A stretch of 10,332 nucleotides of DNA from Candidatus Dormiibacterota bacterium (GCA_003153215.1 PLXL01000033.1:1-10332); one strand, 5' to 3'. Positions 1-7,156 are shown, counted from the first letter of the stretch. The notes: generated from the sequence alone by a model not told the origin. Translations and numbers: made by a program.

Positions 1-2
1 TG

Positions 3-1004
3 CTCGAGGCCCTCGTGGCGCACAATGGCGGGCAGGAGTTCGGCTACGGGGAGGATCGGTACTCGCGGCTCGCGGCCGCGCGGATCGCCGCCGAGGTCGG
101 GCGGGACTGCGAGGTCCACCTGCTGGTGGGCGGCACCCAGACCAACCTCACCTGCCTTGGCGCCTTCCTGCGCTCCCACGAGGGTGTGGTCGCCGCCGAG
201 ACCGCCCACATCAACGTCCACGAGACGGGCGCCATCGAGGCCACCGGCCACCGCATCGTGCAGATCCCCACGCCCACCGGCAAGCTCGACCCCGGCCTCG
301 TCGACGAGGCGCTGGCCCAGCACGAGGATGAGCACAGCGTGCGACCGGCCGGGATCTTCCTCGCTCAGGCCACCGAGGCGGGCGGCGTGTACACCGCCGA
401 GGAACTCGGGGCCCTCTGCGCCCACGCCCATGCCCGCGGGCTCTGGGTGTACCTCGACGGCGCCCGGCTCGCGCCGGCGCTAGCGGCGCTCGGAGCCCGG
501 CTGGACCTGATCGCGGCATGCGGAGTCGACGCCTTCTTTGCCGGGGGGACCAAGAACGGGGCGCTGTGCGGAGAGGCCGTGGTCCTGGTCAGCAACGAGC
601 TGCGGCGCGACTTCCGGTACCACATGAAGCAGCGCGGTGCGCTGCTCGCCAAGGGGCGGCTTCTGGGCATCCAGTTTGCCCGCCTTTTCGACGGCGACGA
701 CCTCTGGTACCGACTGGGGGCACAGGCCAACACTGCCGCGGCGCGCCTGGCGCGCGGGCTCAGCGATTGCGGGGTGCCCCTCCGCGCGGCCGAGGCCAAC
801 CAGGTCTTCGTCGAGCTCCCCGGCGACGCGGTCGGCCGACTGGCCGCGGCCGTCTGCTTCCATGTCTGGTCACGCGGCGAGCGCAGCACATTGATCCGGC
901 TGGTCTGCTCCTGGGCCACCGACGAAGCGACGGTCGACCGGCTGGTCGACGAGGTGCGCTGGGCGCTGGCACCGCCAACCGCTTCCGAGATTCCGCCCGG
1001 TTAG
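3..1004 (+). CDS. Threonine aldolase (low-specificity type), 5'-truncated by window edge
   Basis: PLP-dependent fold-type I enzyme that reversibly splits L-threonine or L-allo-threonine to glycine and acetaldehyde in the cytoplasm. The reading frame is open from base 3 and already reads LEALVAHNGGQEFGYGEDRY, a typical near-N-terminal stretch, so the true start lies left of the window and the GTG at 15 is internal. Visible landmarks, counted from the Val/Met at 15: the His of AETAHINVHE (about 65) that stacks on PLP, the YLDGARL motif (Asp148 for the pyridine nitrogen, Arg151), and the Schiff-base lysine in FAGGTKNG (Lys180, codon 552-554). The C-terminal domain is complete to the TAG stop. 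About 334 residues are visible, close to the family's usual 340-350, so only a few codons are missing. It probably shares a transcript with the GAF gene 8 bases downstream. Related beta-eliminating lyases are the main alternative. Confidence 0.93.
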   Translation, partial: LEALVAHNGGQEFGYGEDRYSRLAAARIAAEVGRDCEVHLLVGGTQTNLTCLGAFLRSHEGVVAAETAHINVHETGAIEATGHRIVQIPTPTGKLDPGLVDEALAQHEDEHSVRPAGIFLAQATEAGGVYTAEELGALCAHAHARGLWVYLDGARLAPALAALGARLDLIAACGVDAFFAGGTKNGALCGEAVVLVSNELRRDFRYHMKQRGALLAKGRLLGIQFARLFDGDDLWYRLGAQANTAAARLARGLSDCGVPLRAAEANQVFVELPGDAVGRLAAAVCFHVWSRGERSTLIRLVCSWATDEATVDRLVDEVRWALAPPTASEIPPG

Positions 1005-1012
1005 GTGCGGGA

Positions 1013-1444
1013 ATGACCGACACCGCCTGGGAACCCCTGCGCGACCTCCCTCGGGGCACCACCGGCTTGGAGCGCGCCGCTCGAGCCATCCGCCAGGCCT
1101 CCTCGCGCCACACCTCCGTCTATCTCTACGGCCTGGAGGGTGACACCCTGGTGATTCGTGCCTTCAGCGGACGGCCGACCGAGCACACCCGGATCCGGGT
1201 CGGCGAGGGCGTCTGCGGACGCGCCGTGGCCAGCGGTGTGAGCCAGGTGGTCTCCGACGTCGCCGGTGATCCCGACTACATCTCCTGCAGCCTGGAGACA
1301 CGCTCCGAGTGCGTCGTCCTGGTCCACCGCGACGGCCGAGTCGTGGGGCAGATCGATATCGACAGCGATGTTCCCGACGCCTTCACCGCGGAGGACGTCA
1401 ACGGCCTGGAGGAGGCGGCAAAGTTGATCGCCCCGCTCTTCTGA
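1013..1444 (+). CDS. msrC: GAF-domain free methionine-(R)-sulfoxide reductase-like protein
   Basis: A 143-residue single GAF domain. The family (E. coli YebR/MsrC) reduces free L-methionine-(R)-sulfoxide using thioredoxin-type reductant. The two key cysteines are present with exact family spacing: Cys68 in GEGVCG and Cys92 in DYISCS, 24 residues apart like Cys94 and Cys118 of E. coli. Ligand-binding acids also match by offset: Glu99 (RSEC), Asp115 and Asp117 (QIDIDS) for E. coli Glu125, Asp141 and Asp143. The third family cysteine, ten residues before Cys68, is His58 here. An extra Cys100 follows Glu99. The ATG start has an AGGTG site overlapping the stop of the threonine aldolase gene, so the two are probably translated from one message. 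This points to oxidised amino-acid repair rather than a signalling GAF domain. A cyclic-nucleotide-type GAF sensor is unlikely given the intact catalytic set. Confidence 0.88.
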   Translation: MTDTAWEPLRDLPRGTTGLERAARAIRQASSRHTSVYLYGLEGDTLVIRAFSGRPTEHTRIRVGEGVCGRAVASGVSQVVSDVAGDPDYISCSLETRSECVVLVHRDGRVVGQIDIDSDVPDAFTAEDVNGLEEAAKLIAPLF

Positions 1445-1666
1445 TCCGGCAAACCAGCGCGTCCGCACCGCGGCCGGCTTGAAGAAGGCACGCATTATGC
1501 AGCGACAATTACCCCTATCCATACCCCCAGGGGGGCTGGCCCAGATAGCCGTGTCAGGGGTGAAACTGACACCCTGGGGTGGCCCAGTGTCGCTCAACAT
1601 GCCTGGCCGACTGTGATCTTCAGCAGCGCTAGCCTGACACCGGGCAGATTGTCGAAGCAGTGCTCA
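1445..1666. other. Convergent intergenic region with repeat copy 1
   Basis: Gap between the converging GAF and HAD genes. No coding frame is convincing. It holds a 7-bp inverted repeat (AGCGACA at 1501-1507, TGTCGCT at 1588-1594), a CCCCC-A-GGGGGG tract at 1524-1535, and the first copy of the 28-bp interspersed repeat at 1554-1581. The inverted repeat brackets the 28-mer, which would fit a roughly 94-bp non-autonomous insertion, but 7-bp arms are weak support. No classic hairpin plus T-run terminator is visible for either gene. Confidence 0.5.
1554..1581 (+). repeat. 28-bp interspersed repeat, copy 1
   Basis: Starts TCAGGGGTGAAACTGACA and ends CCCTGGGGTG. Differs from copies 3 and 4 by one base (C for T in GAAAYTGAC). 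The inner part forms an imperfect dyad, CAGGGgTG against CACCCTG around a 7-base loop. Homology with the other copies does not extend further left. Confidence 0.85.
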
Positions 1667-2464
1667 TCAGTCAATCACCTCTTCTTCATGGCCGCTTGGC
1701 CCGATCGGCCGTGGTTGTTCGACGCGAAGCAGCCCGAGAATCTGCTTGGCGAAGGACACCGCAAAGTCCGGCTGAGCCGCCGCAATCTCGGCAGGGGTTC
1801 CGTACCCATAGAGAGCTCCGCAGGTGAAAGTTCCGGCTCGTTTGCCCGCAACGATGTCGGCACCGGTGTCCCCCACCATCAGTGCGTGACCAGGAGCGAT
1901 CCCCAGCCTGTCCAAGATCAGCTGTATCGCCTCCGGGTCTGGTTTGCGGCGCGTCACCGACTCGGGACCCACGATCGTCACGAAGTACGAGTGGATCATC
2001 AGCTTCCGGGTCAGATCGTCGGTGATCGCCTCGACCTTGTTGGTGGCGATGGCCAGCAGCATCCCCGCGGCACGTAGGCCCCTCAGGGTCTCGGACACGC
2101 CGGGATACAGCCGCGTCTGTCGGTCATAGCAGGCCCGATAGCTCTGCTTGAACAGCGCCGCCGCGTCGCCCAGTACCTGGTCGTCGGCGTCGGTTAGAAG
2201 GCGGCGGATGAGCGCTTCAGCTCCGCCCCCGATCAATCGGCGGACATCGCGCTTCGGGACCGCGGGCATCCTATAGTGCCTCAGGACCGCGTTGGCGGCG
2301 TCGGCGATATCGTCGGCCGTGTCGGCTAGGACACCGTCGAAGTCGAAGATGAGCGCCTTGATCCGATCGCGGGCGGCACCCTCGGGGTGTCCGTTGCCCT
2401 CCGCCGCAGCGCCGGACGGCCGATCACGAGGATCGGCCACCGGCGGCGGTGTCTGCGACGTCAC
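1667..2464 (-). CDS. HAD-superfamily phosphatase, phosphoglycolate phosphatase-like
   Basis: A 265-residue cytoplasmic HAD hydrolase with all four motifs: I, DFDGVLADT (nucleophile Asp41, acid/base Asp43); II, Thr141 in IATNK; III, Lys174 in RRKPDP; IV, GDTGAD (Asp199, Asp203). The helical cap sits between motifs I and II (about 50-120), the C1 cap arrangement of phosphoglycolate phosphatase and beta-phosphoglucomutase relatives. The GTG start overlaps the TGA of the upstream aldolase gene by 4 bp (GTGA), implying translational coupling; no clear Shine-Dalgarno is seen and no other in-frame start precedes motif I. The first 35 residues are a proline/alanine-rich extension outside the domain. 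As last gene of the sugar operon it may dephosphorylate a small C2 or C3 phospho-product of the aldolases, but specificity cannot be read from sequence. Confidence 0.9.
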   Translation of the reverse strand: MTSQTPPPVADPRDRPSGAAAEGNGHPEGAARDRIKALIFDFDGVLADTADDIADAANAVLRHYRMPAVPKRDVRRLIGGGAEALIRRLLTDADDQVLGDAAALFKQSYRACYDRQTRLYPGVSETLRGLRAAGMLLAIATNKVEAITDDLTRKLMIHSYFVTIVGPESVTRRKPDPEAIQLILDRLGIAPGHALMVGDTGADIVAGKRAGTFTCGALYGYGTPAEIAAAQPDFAVSFAKQILGLLRVEQPRPIGPSGHEEEVID

Positions 2465-3201
2465 GTTGACATGGTGGTAAGAGCGCGCCTGGGGACGAGG
2501 CCCAGGTCGCGCAGCTGGTCGAGGGCATCGACAATCTCGGGAGCGGCCCGGGTTCCAATGCGATCCGCACCGGCCTGAATGAAGGCATAGGCGTTCTGGG
2601 GTCGTGGGAACTTGACACCCGCCACCTTGAGCTTCACCAGGGTTCCTTCCAGAGTCCCCTTCATCACCAGGAACTGCTCCAGGCTGGGGCCCTCGAACTG
2701 ACCGCTAGACGTCTTTGCGAACTGGATTCCTACCTCCGCGATCAGCTTGCAGGCGGTGGCGATCTCCTCGTCGGTGAGGAAGCACACCTCAAGGATCACC
2801 TTGGTCTCCATCCCACCCGAGGCGGCCACGAAGTCCCGGAACTCGCCGAGGACGTCATCGTAGCGCCCCGACTTTAGGGCGCCGACGTTCATGGCCATAT
2901 CCAGGGTGGTGGCTCCTTTCCGCACCGCATCCTCGGTCTCGAAGGCCTTGACGGCGGCCGGGACCGCCCCCCACGGGAAGCTGATGGCAGCCCCGACCTT
3001 GATGTCGGGGCAGTCGGAGAGCTCGCCCGCGACCAGTGGCACCCAGTACCCGGAGGAGAGGCAGTAGGCGCCGAAGCCGTACTGGCGGGTCAGCGCGCAG
3101 CCCTTGCGGATCTCCGCCTCACTGCTCTCCTTGGGCAGCACCGAGAAGTCGAAGAGCCGTGCCACCTGGCTCTTGTCCATCAGGGACAGATCAACAGACA
3201 T
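2461..3201 (-). CDS. DeoC-family class I aldolase, paralog 1
   Basis: A 246-residue TIM-barrel aldolase of the deoxyribose-phosphate aldolase (DERA) family, close to the usual 220-260 residues. The catalytic set is in place: Asp101 in TTLDMAMNVG, the Schiff-base Lys163 in FAKTSSG, and Lys192 in LKVAG, matching Asp102, Lys167 and Lys201 of E. coli DERA. Two phosphate-binding elements differ: the GG after the second lysine is replaced (KVAGVKFP), and the usual Gly-x-Ser-Ser near the C-terminus reads IGTRAAPEIV. The substrate is therefore probably not deoxyribose-5-phosphate. The ATG has an upstream GGGAGAG site. The gene lies 22 bases after the kinase and overlaps the phosphatase by 4 bp. It is a diverged paralog of the aldolase at 4802-5557; the two may act on different substrates or form a hetero-oligomer. 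Confidence 0.9.
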   Translation of the reverse strand: MSVDLSLMDKSQVARLFDFSVLPKESSEAEIRKGCALTRQYGFGAYCLSSGYWVPLVAGELSDCPDIKVGAAISFPWGAVPAAVKAFETEDAVRKGATTLDMAMNVGALKSGRYDDVLGEFRDFVAASGGMETKVILEVCFLTDEEIATACKLIAEVGIQFAKTSSGQFEGPSLEQFLVMKGTLEGTLVKLKVAGVKFPRPQNAYAFIQAGADRIGTRAAPEIVDALDQLRDLGLVPRRALTTMST

Positions 3202-3223
3202 GGGTTCTCTCCCAGCGCATCCT

Positions 3224-4750
3224 CTAGAACACCTGGCCCTCGTGCAGCGCGGTGTAGACGCTGACCCAGCGCTCGTACGCCTCGTCGTAGCCGGCGAAGC
3301 TCTTGGGGGCGGGCTCGTAGGTCTCCTCGACGTGCACGGCGGTCGCGACTGCCTGGCGGTGGCTGGAGTAGACGCCGGCGCCCACTCCCGCGTACATGGC
3401 CGCGCCCAGGGCTCCGGTCTCCGAGGTCTGCAGCACGTGCACCGGCACCTTGTACATGTCGGCCTGCATCTGGTTCCACAGCCGCGACTTGGTGCCGCCG
3501 CCGGTGAGGTGGATGGAGGTGATCTTCACCCCGGCCCTCCGCTGCGCCTCGAGGATGTCACGCATCTCCAGGGTGACGCCCTCCATGACCGATCGCGCCA
3601 CCTCGGCATGGGTGGTGCCCAGGGTGATGCCATAGAGCACGCCGCGGGCATAGGGGTTGGCGCGCGGGCCGTTGGAGGCTCCTTGCAGGAGGGGCAGGAA
3701 GGTGAGACCGCTGGCGCCCGGGGCCACGCCGGCCACTTGGTCGTTGATCAGGTCGTAGGGGTCACGGTCGAGCAACTTGCCGGCCGCCACCTCCACGCCG
3801 GCGAAGGTGTCCCGGAACCAGCGGTACGAGCTGGCGGCGGCGCTCGCCGCGCCCTCGATGGTCCAGTTGCCCAGCCCGTGGTTGCCCTTCACGATAAGGA
3901 CGCCGTTGGGATCGCGGACCGGCCGGTCCAGGCCCACGTAGAGCGAGCCGTAGGTGCCCAGCACCAGCGACGCGGTGCCCGCGTCCACCAGCCCGCAGCC
4001 GAAGGTCGAGCAGTTCTGGTCGTGGGCGGCGACCACGATCTTGGTCCCCTCCTTGAGCCCGGTCTGCTCGGCGACGGAGCGCGACACCGTCCCCACCACC
4101 GGGTTGTCCGGCACCACGGTGGGGAACTTGTCGACGTCCAGCTCGAATTCCTGGAACAGCCGCTCGCTCCAGCGGTGGTTGTCGACGTCCAGGAGGCCGG
4201 TGCGGCTGGCGCTGGAGAGGTCCGTGTAGTAGCCGGAGTCGACCCCGAAGGCGCGCAGGAAGTAGTCCTGGTGGTTGCTCACCACCGCGGTCCGTTCGTA
4301 GAGCTCAGGCTCGTTGTCCCGGAACCACACGATCTTGGTGATCCCGAAGATGGGATTCATAGGAGCCCCGGCGATCGCGTAGTAGTCGGGACCGCTCAGG
4401 TGCTTCCCGATCAGCTTCTCGATGTAGGGCACACCGCGGAGGTCCTGCCAGCCGATGAAGGACCGGAGCAGCTTCCCGTCCTTGTCCACCGGGCCAGCCA
4501 CGCATGCCTGGGTCGAGATCCCCAGCGCCTCGATCTCCCCGGGGTCCACCTGGCCCTTGGCGATCGCGACCTTCACGGAAGCGTAGAGCGCCGGGGTGAT
4601 GTCCTCGGCCTTCTGCTCCACCCATCCCGGTTTCGGGTAGTAGCAGGGATACTCCCGGTAGTCGCTGCTCACCAGGCGACCTTCGAAGTCGAAGATGCAG
4701 GCCCGGCAACCAGTGGTCCCCTCATCGATGCCCAGTAGATAGTGACCCAT
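3224..4750 (-). CDS. FGGY-family carbohydrate kinase
   Basis: A 508-residue two-domain sugar or polyol kinase that transfers phosphate from ATP to a hydroxyl of an open-chain sugar; family members are typically about 500 residues. The N-terminal ATPase motif is LGIDEGTTGCRA (Asp9 to Arg16). A substrate-site segment IGWQDLRG lies at 99-106 and the catalytic base is Asp244 in AAHDQN. The C-terminal FGGY signature is HLTGGGTKSRLW (414-425), with the adenosine-site ETGALGAA at 444-451. I chose the ATG at 4750 because a GGAGG lies 8 bases upstream and the ATPase motif follows directly; a TTG at 4777 would add nine unlikely residues. It resembles xylulokinase- and LsrK-like members, but substrate identity is not readable. 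Placement between two DeoC-like aldolases suggests that its phosphorylated product feeds aldol cleavage. Confidence 0.93.
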   Translation of the reverse strand: MGHYLLGIDEGTTGCRACIFDFEGRLVSSDYREYPCYYPKPGWVEQKAEDITPALYASVKVAIAKGQVDPGEIEALGISTQACVAGPVDKDGKLLRSFIGWQDLRGVPYIEKLIGKHLSGPDYYAIAGAPMNPIFGITKIVWFRDNEPELYERTAVVSNHQDYFLRAFGVDSGYYTDLSSASRTGLLDVDNHRWSERLFQEFELDVDKFPTVVPDNPVVGTVSRSVAEQTGLKEGTKIVVAAHDQNCSTFGCGLVDAGTASLVLGTYGSLYVGLDRPVRDPNGVLIVKGNHGLGNWTIEGAASAAASSYRWFRDTFAGVEVAAGKLLDRDPYDLINDQVAGVAPGASGLTFLPLLQGASNGPRANPYARGVLYGITLGTTHAEVARSVMEGVTLEMRDILEAQRRAGVKITSIHLTGGGTKSRLWNQMQADMYKVPVHVLQTSETGALGAAMYAGVGAGVYSSHRQAVATAVHVEETYEPAPKSFAGYDEAYERWVSVYTALHEGQVF

Positions 4751-4801
4751 GTTCCTATCCTCCGCTCTGACGATCAACCCAATCTGCGATGCCGGCCCGC
4801 C

Positions 4802-5557
4802 TCAGGCGGCGGCGCCCACGGGGCTGGGATAGAGCTCGCGCTGCACCGCGGGCAGGGCGTCGACGATCTCGGGTGCCGATCGGGTGCCGATCCGGTCCGC
4901 GCCCATCCGGATGAAGGCGTAGGCGTTGAGCACATGCGGGGCTACGATTCCCGACACCTTCAGTCCAGTCCTGGTCTTGGCTTCGTGGAGCGTGACGAGG
5001 ATGAGCTGGACTTGGTGGTGGTTGGGAAACCCAGAGGGGCCGGTGCCAGTTGCCGTCTTGACGAAGTCCGCCCCCGCCTCGACCACCATCTTGGTGGCGG
5101 CAACCAGCTCCTCATCAGTGAGGTAGCCGACCTCGATGATCACCTTGCCGTTGATCCCAGCCTCGTGGCACAGCTTGATGTGCGCGCTGCACTCCTCCTG
5201 GTAGAGCTGGTACCTCCGGTCCTTCAGCCATCCGATGTTGGCCACCATGTCGAGTGCGGTGGCACCGATGCCGATCAGATGCTCGGCCTCCGCCAACTTC
5301 ACTTTCGTCGGCGTGGAGCCGTAAGGGAAGGCAATAGGGGCGCCGAGCTCGATCTTGTTCTCGCGGGCGAAGCTACCCAGCTCGCGGACGGTGAGCGGTA
5401 GCCAGCTGGGAAGAACGTGGTAGGCGACGAACCTGTACTTCCTGGTGTTCTCGCAGCCCTTGAGGTACTCAGCCTCCGGCCAAGTCTGGTTGAGGATCGC
5501 ATAGTCCATCTTCCGGGCCACGTCATCCTTGGTCATCCCACCGATGTCGACAGGCAT
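4802..5557 (-). CDS. DeoC-family class I aldolase, paralog 2 (first gene of operon)
   Basis: A 251-residue TIM-barrel aldolase related to DERA. The catalytic residues are Asp103 (ALDMVANIG), Schiff-base Lys167 (FVKTATG) and Lys200 (LKVSG). It carries an inserted GPSGFPNHHQ segment right after the KTATG motif, unlike paralog 1, and has the same altered phosphate region, IGTRSAPEIVDAL, in place of a Gly-x-Ser-Ser loop. It shares the QNAYAF/LNAYAF-type stretch and the C-terminal block with paralog 1, so both belong to one subfamily. The ATG start is set by a full AGGAGGTGA (5562-5570), with a 7-base gap after AGGAGG. The kinase starts 51 bases downstream. It is probably the promoter-proximal gene, since palindromic elements and no further gene lie upstream. 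The reaction is likely retro-aldol cleavage of the kinase product, with unknown substrate. Confidence 0.9.
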   Translation of the reverse strand: MPVDIGGMTKDDVARKMDYAILNQTWPEAEYLKGCENTRKYRFVAYHVLPSWLPLTVRELGSFARENKIELGAPIAFPYGSTPTKVKLAEAEHLIGIGATALDMVANIGWLKDRRYQLYQEECSAHIKLCHEAGINGKVIIEVGYLTDEELVAATKMVVEAGADFVKTATGTGPSGFPNHHQVQLILVTLHEAKTRTGLKVSGIVAPHVLNAYAFIRMGADRIGTRSAPEIVDALPAVQRELYPSPVGAAA

Positions 5558-5714
5558 CCCGTCACCTCCTGCACGCGCATTGCTGCTGCGCCAACATCAG
5601 CCCGCCGCCGGGCACCGAGCCCGCCCCTCGGTCACGCATCAGGAAGGCCGCCGCGAACTCGCAGTTGCCCTGAAGGACCTCAACCGGCACGGCCGCATCA
5701 CCCTCAGCAGAATC

Positions 5715-5730
5715 CTGAGCAATTGCTCAG
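5715..5730. promoter_or_regulatory. Perfect 16-bp palindrome, candidate operator of the sugar operon
   Basis: CTGAGCAATTGCTCAG is fully self-complementary. It lies 157 bases upstream of the first aldolase ATG in an otherwise gene-free leader. The even-length symmetric form is what dimeric sugar-responsive repressors bind, for example of the SorC/DeoR, LacI or GntR type. No regulator gene is in the window to name it. I could not find a confident -35/-10 pair next to it. Confidence 0.6.
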
Positions 5731-5743
5731 AAGCGCACATATT

Positions 5744-5776
5744 CTCGCTCTTGTGGACCCTCCTCGCAAGAGCGAG
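5744..5776. promoter_or_regulatory. 10-bp perfect inverted repeat upstream of the sugar operon
   Basis: CTCGCTCTTG at 5744-5753 and CAAGAGCGAG at 5767-5776, with 13 bases between. It sits 13 bp from the palindrome at 5715-5730. Neither strand has a T-run after it, so a terminator is unlikely. A second protein-binding site or part of the promoter region is more plausible. Confidence 0.5.
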
Positions 5777-6540
5777 GTGTCACCCGCGGTCACGGCCGAA
5801 GGGCATGTGTGCTCGCAAGTGATCCGGGCCCGACCGAATCCTTCTCGAGGACCGACCAGGGACCGCCGCCGGAGTCGGGGACGTCCTCGGCCGCGCCGGC
5901 ATCAACTCGAGGGAGCCTGCTGCGGCCTTTCCCGGGGAGTCCCGACCGGTCAGGGAGATCGAGGCCGGTGGCCTTCTAGGGTGCCACGGAGAGCACCTCC
6001 TTCTGGCCTGTTCTGGTGCCCGTCGGCCCAGCGCATATGCGGGAAATCGCCGCCGCCCTGGATGCCGAGCCGCCCAAGGTACCGCGAACGCGTGTTCGGA
6101 TAACTGACGGTCCGTTCAGGCGCTTCAGGGGTGAAACTGACATGCTGGGGTGCCCCAGGCTGGCTTCCCGCCGGTGTGGTCCAGCCCGGCGCCCCCACCG
6201 GCGAGACCGACCCATCGACGAGGTGATGCCCGTCAATTTGTAAAGGTGGGCAGCGCAGGGCCAGCCCTATCCGCCTGCCGCTGACTGCCGATTCGCCCGT
6301 CGGCGGTTGCCACCTCGGAATCCGCCCCCGATTCGCATCGTCTGAGGCATCCCACGGGGCCGGTGGGCCTGATTGCGATGATGGCGCCCGCCGGCTCGGC
6401 GACCTGTGAGTGATCATCTCGACGCTTGTGCAACGTTCGAACGGCGGGCGGGCCAGGAGGAGTGGGAGCGATGATAGGGCCACGGCGTCACGGTCGCCAG
6501 AGCGCTCCCTGAGCGGGGACCTTCAGACTCCTCACACACC
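5777..6540. other. Gene-free stretch
   Basis: About 760 bases with no gene I can support. Several frames stay open because of high GC, but none shows a recognisable domain or a good ribosome binding site, and the longest minus-strand frame runs straight through the repeat copy at 6125-6152. A short + strand run around 6031-6110 reads like soluble protein (AHMREIAAALDAEPP) and could be a gene relic; I cannot name it. A 10-bp palindrome CGTTCGAACG lies at 6434-6443. Confidence 0.5.
6125..6152 (+). repeat. 28-bp interspersed repeat, copy 2 (diverged)
   Basis: Same orientation as the other copies, with two changed bases (ACATGCTGG instead of ACACCCTGG), which weaken the dyad. Homology with copies 3 and 4 extends left to GGCGCT at 6119-6124. 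It lies in the gene-free region. Confidence 0.75.
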
Positions 6541-6563
6541 GCGTCCCTGGACACCAGGGACGC
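6541..6563 (+). promoter_or_regulatory. Perfect 10-bp hairpin/operator just upstream of the doxX ribosome binding site
   Basis: GCGTCCCTGG at 6541-6550 and CCAGGGACGC at 6554-6563 are exact reverse complements separated by ACA. The GGAGG of the downstream gene starts 7 bases later (6571). As RNA this would be a very stable stem just before the translation start; as DNA it is a symmetric 23-bp site suited to a dimeric repressor. No T-run follows, so it is not a standard terminator. Confidence 0.65.
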
Positions 6564-6581
6564 TTCACACGGAGGTCTCAG

Positions 6582-7088
6582 ATGCGCAACGTCGGTCTGC
6601 TCGCCGCCCGAACCGTTCTCGGCGGGTATCTCGCCGTCCACGGGGCCCAGAAGCTGTTCGGTTCCTTTGGAGGCCCTGGCCTTGACGCCACTGCGGCAGG
6701 GTTCGAGGCGATGGGCATGCGACCCGCGAAAGCCATGGCGACACTCGCCAGCGCCAGCGAGCTCGGTGGTGGAGTGCTGACCGCGACGGGGCTGGCGTAC
6801 CCACTGGGCCCGCTGGCCATCGCGGGCGCCATGACCGTGGCCACCGCCGTGCACCGCAAGCAGGGACTGATGTCGCAGAAAAGGGGCTTCGAGTTGCCCC
6901 TCACCAATCTTGCGCTGGCGATCGGGTTGATGAGCTCGGGGCCGGGCCGCCTGGTGCTGGGTCCGCGCCTACCGAAGTCGTTGACCCGGATCGCGGTTCT
7001 CGCTGCGGTAGGCATGGCCGCTGTCTCGCTATCACAGCTGCTAGGCGCGAAGCCGCCCGCGTCTGCCGAAGCGGCCGAGGACACTTGA
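6582..7088 (+). CDS. DoxX-family membrane protein
   Basis: A 168-residue integral membrane protein. The family signature HGAQKLFGSFGG (20-31) closes the first membrane segment (about 4-24). Further hydrophobic segments lie at about 52-70, 74-90 and 105-120. GFELPLTNLAL (102-112) and SGPGRLVL (119-126) match the C-terminal part of DoxX. A fifth hydrophobic segment at about 134-153 is followed by a short polar alanine/glutamate-rich tail. DoxX relatives are small four-helix proteins linked variously to thiosulfate/quinone oxidation or oxidative stress; this sequence does not decide the role. The ATG has a strong GGAGG six bases upstream, preceded by the perfect hairpin at 6541-6563, which suggests tight control of this apparently single-gene unit. 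Confidence 0.9.
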   Translation: MRNVGLLAARTVLGGYLAVHGAQKLFGSFGGPGLDATAAGFEAMGMRPAKAMATLASASELGGGVLTATGLAYPLGPLAIAGAMTVATAVHRKQGLMSQKRGFELPLTNLALAIGLMSSGPGRLVLGPRLPKSLTRIAVLAAVGMAAVSLSQLLGAKPPASAEAAEDT

Positions 7089-7156
7089 GTACTCGTGACA
7101 GCGATGGCGATGACATCCCGGGCGATCTGCTCCGGCGTGTGCTTCCTGCCCTCCAT
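7089..7156 (-). pseudogene. Possible IS3-type transposase OrfA N-terminal scrap
   Basis: On the minus strand an ATG at 7154-7156, with AGGA just upstream, begins GRKHTPEQIARDV after two residues. This resembles the start of IS3-family OrfA proteins (RKRHTPEQI type helix-turn-helix). Resemblance lasts only about 15 residues, then the frame runs antisense into doxX, so at most this is an insertion-sequence remnant. The unassigned DNA up to 7340 could be its leader and end. Short match, so tentative. Confidence 0.3.

Noticed and set aside
3104..4738. Long 544-codon + strand frame opposite the kinase
   Set aside because: Antisense shadow of the FGGY kinase in high-GC DNA; composition rich in His/Gly/Val/Arg with no domain, while the minus strand has motifs and a ribosome binding site.
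5950..6483. 177-codon minus-strand frame in the gene-free region
   Set aside because: Runs through the 28-bp repeat, is Arg/Pro/Ser rich without any domain, and has no convincing start signal.
6471..6512. 13-residue upstream ORF before doxX with GGAGGA ahead of its ATG
   Set aside because: Could be a leader peptide, but the sequence MIGPRRHGRQSAP has no regulatory codon run and the spacing to the ribosome site is long; too little to call.
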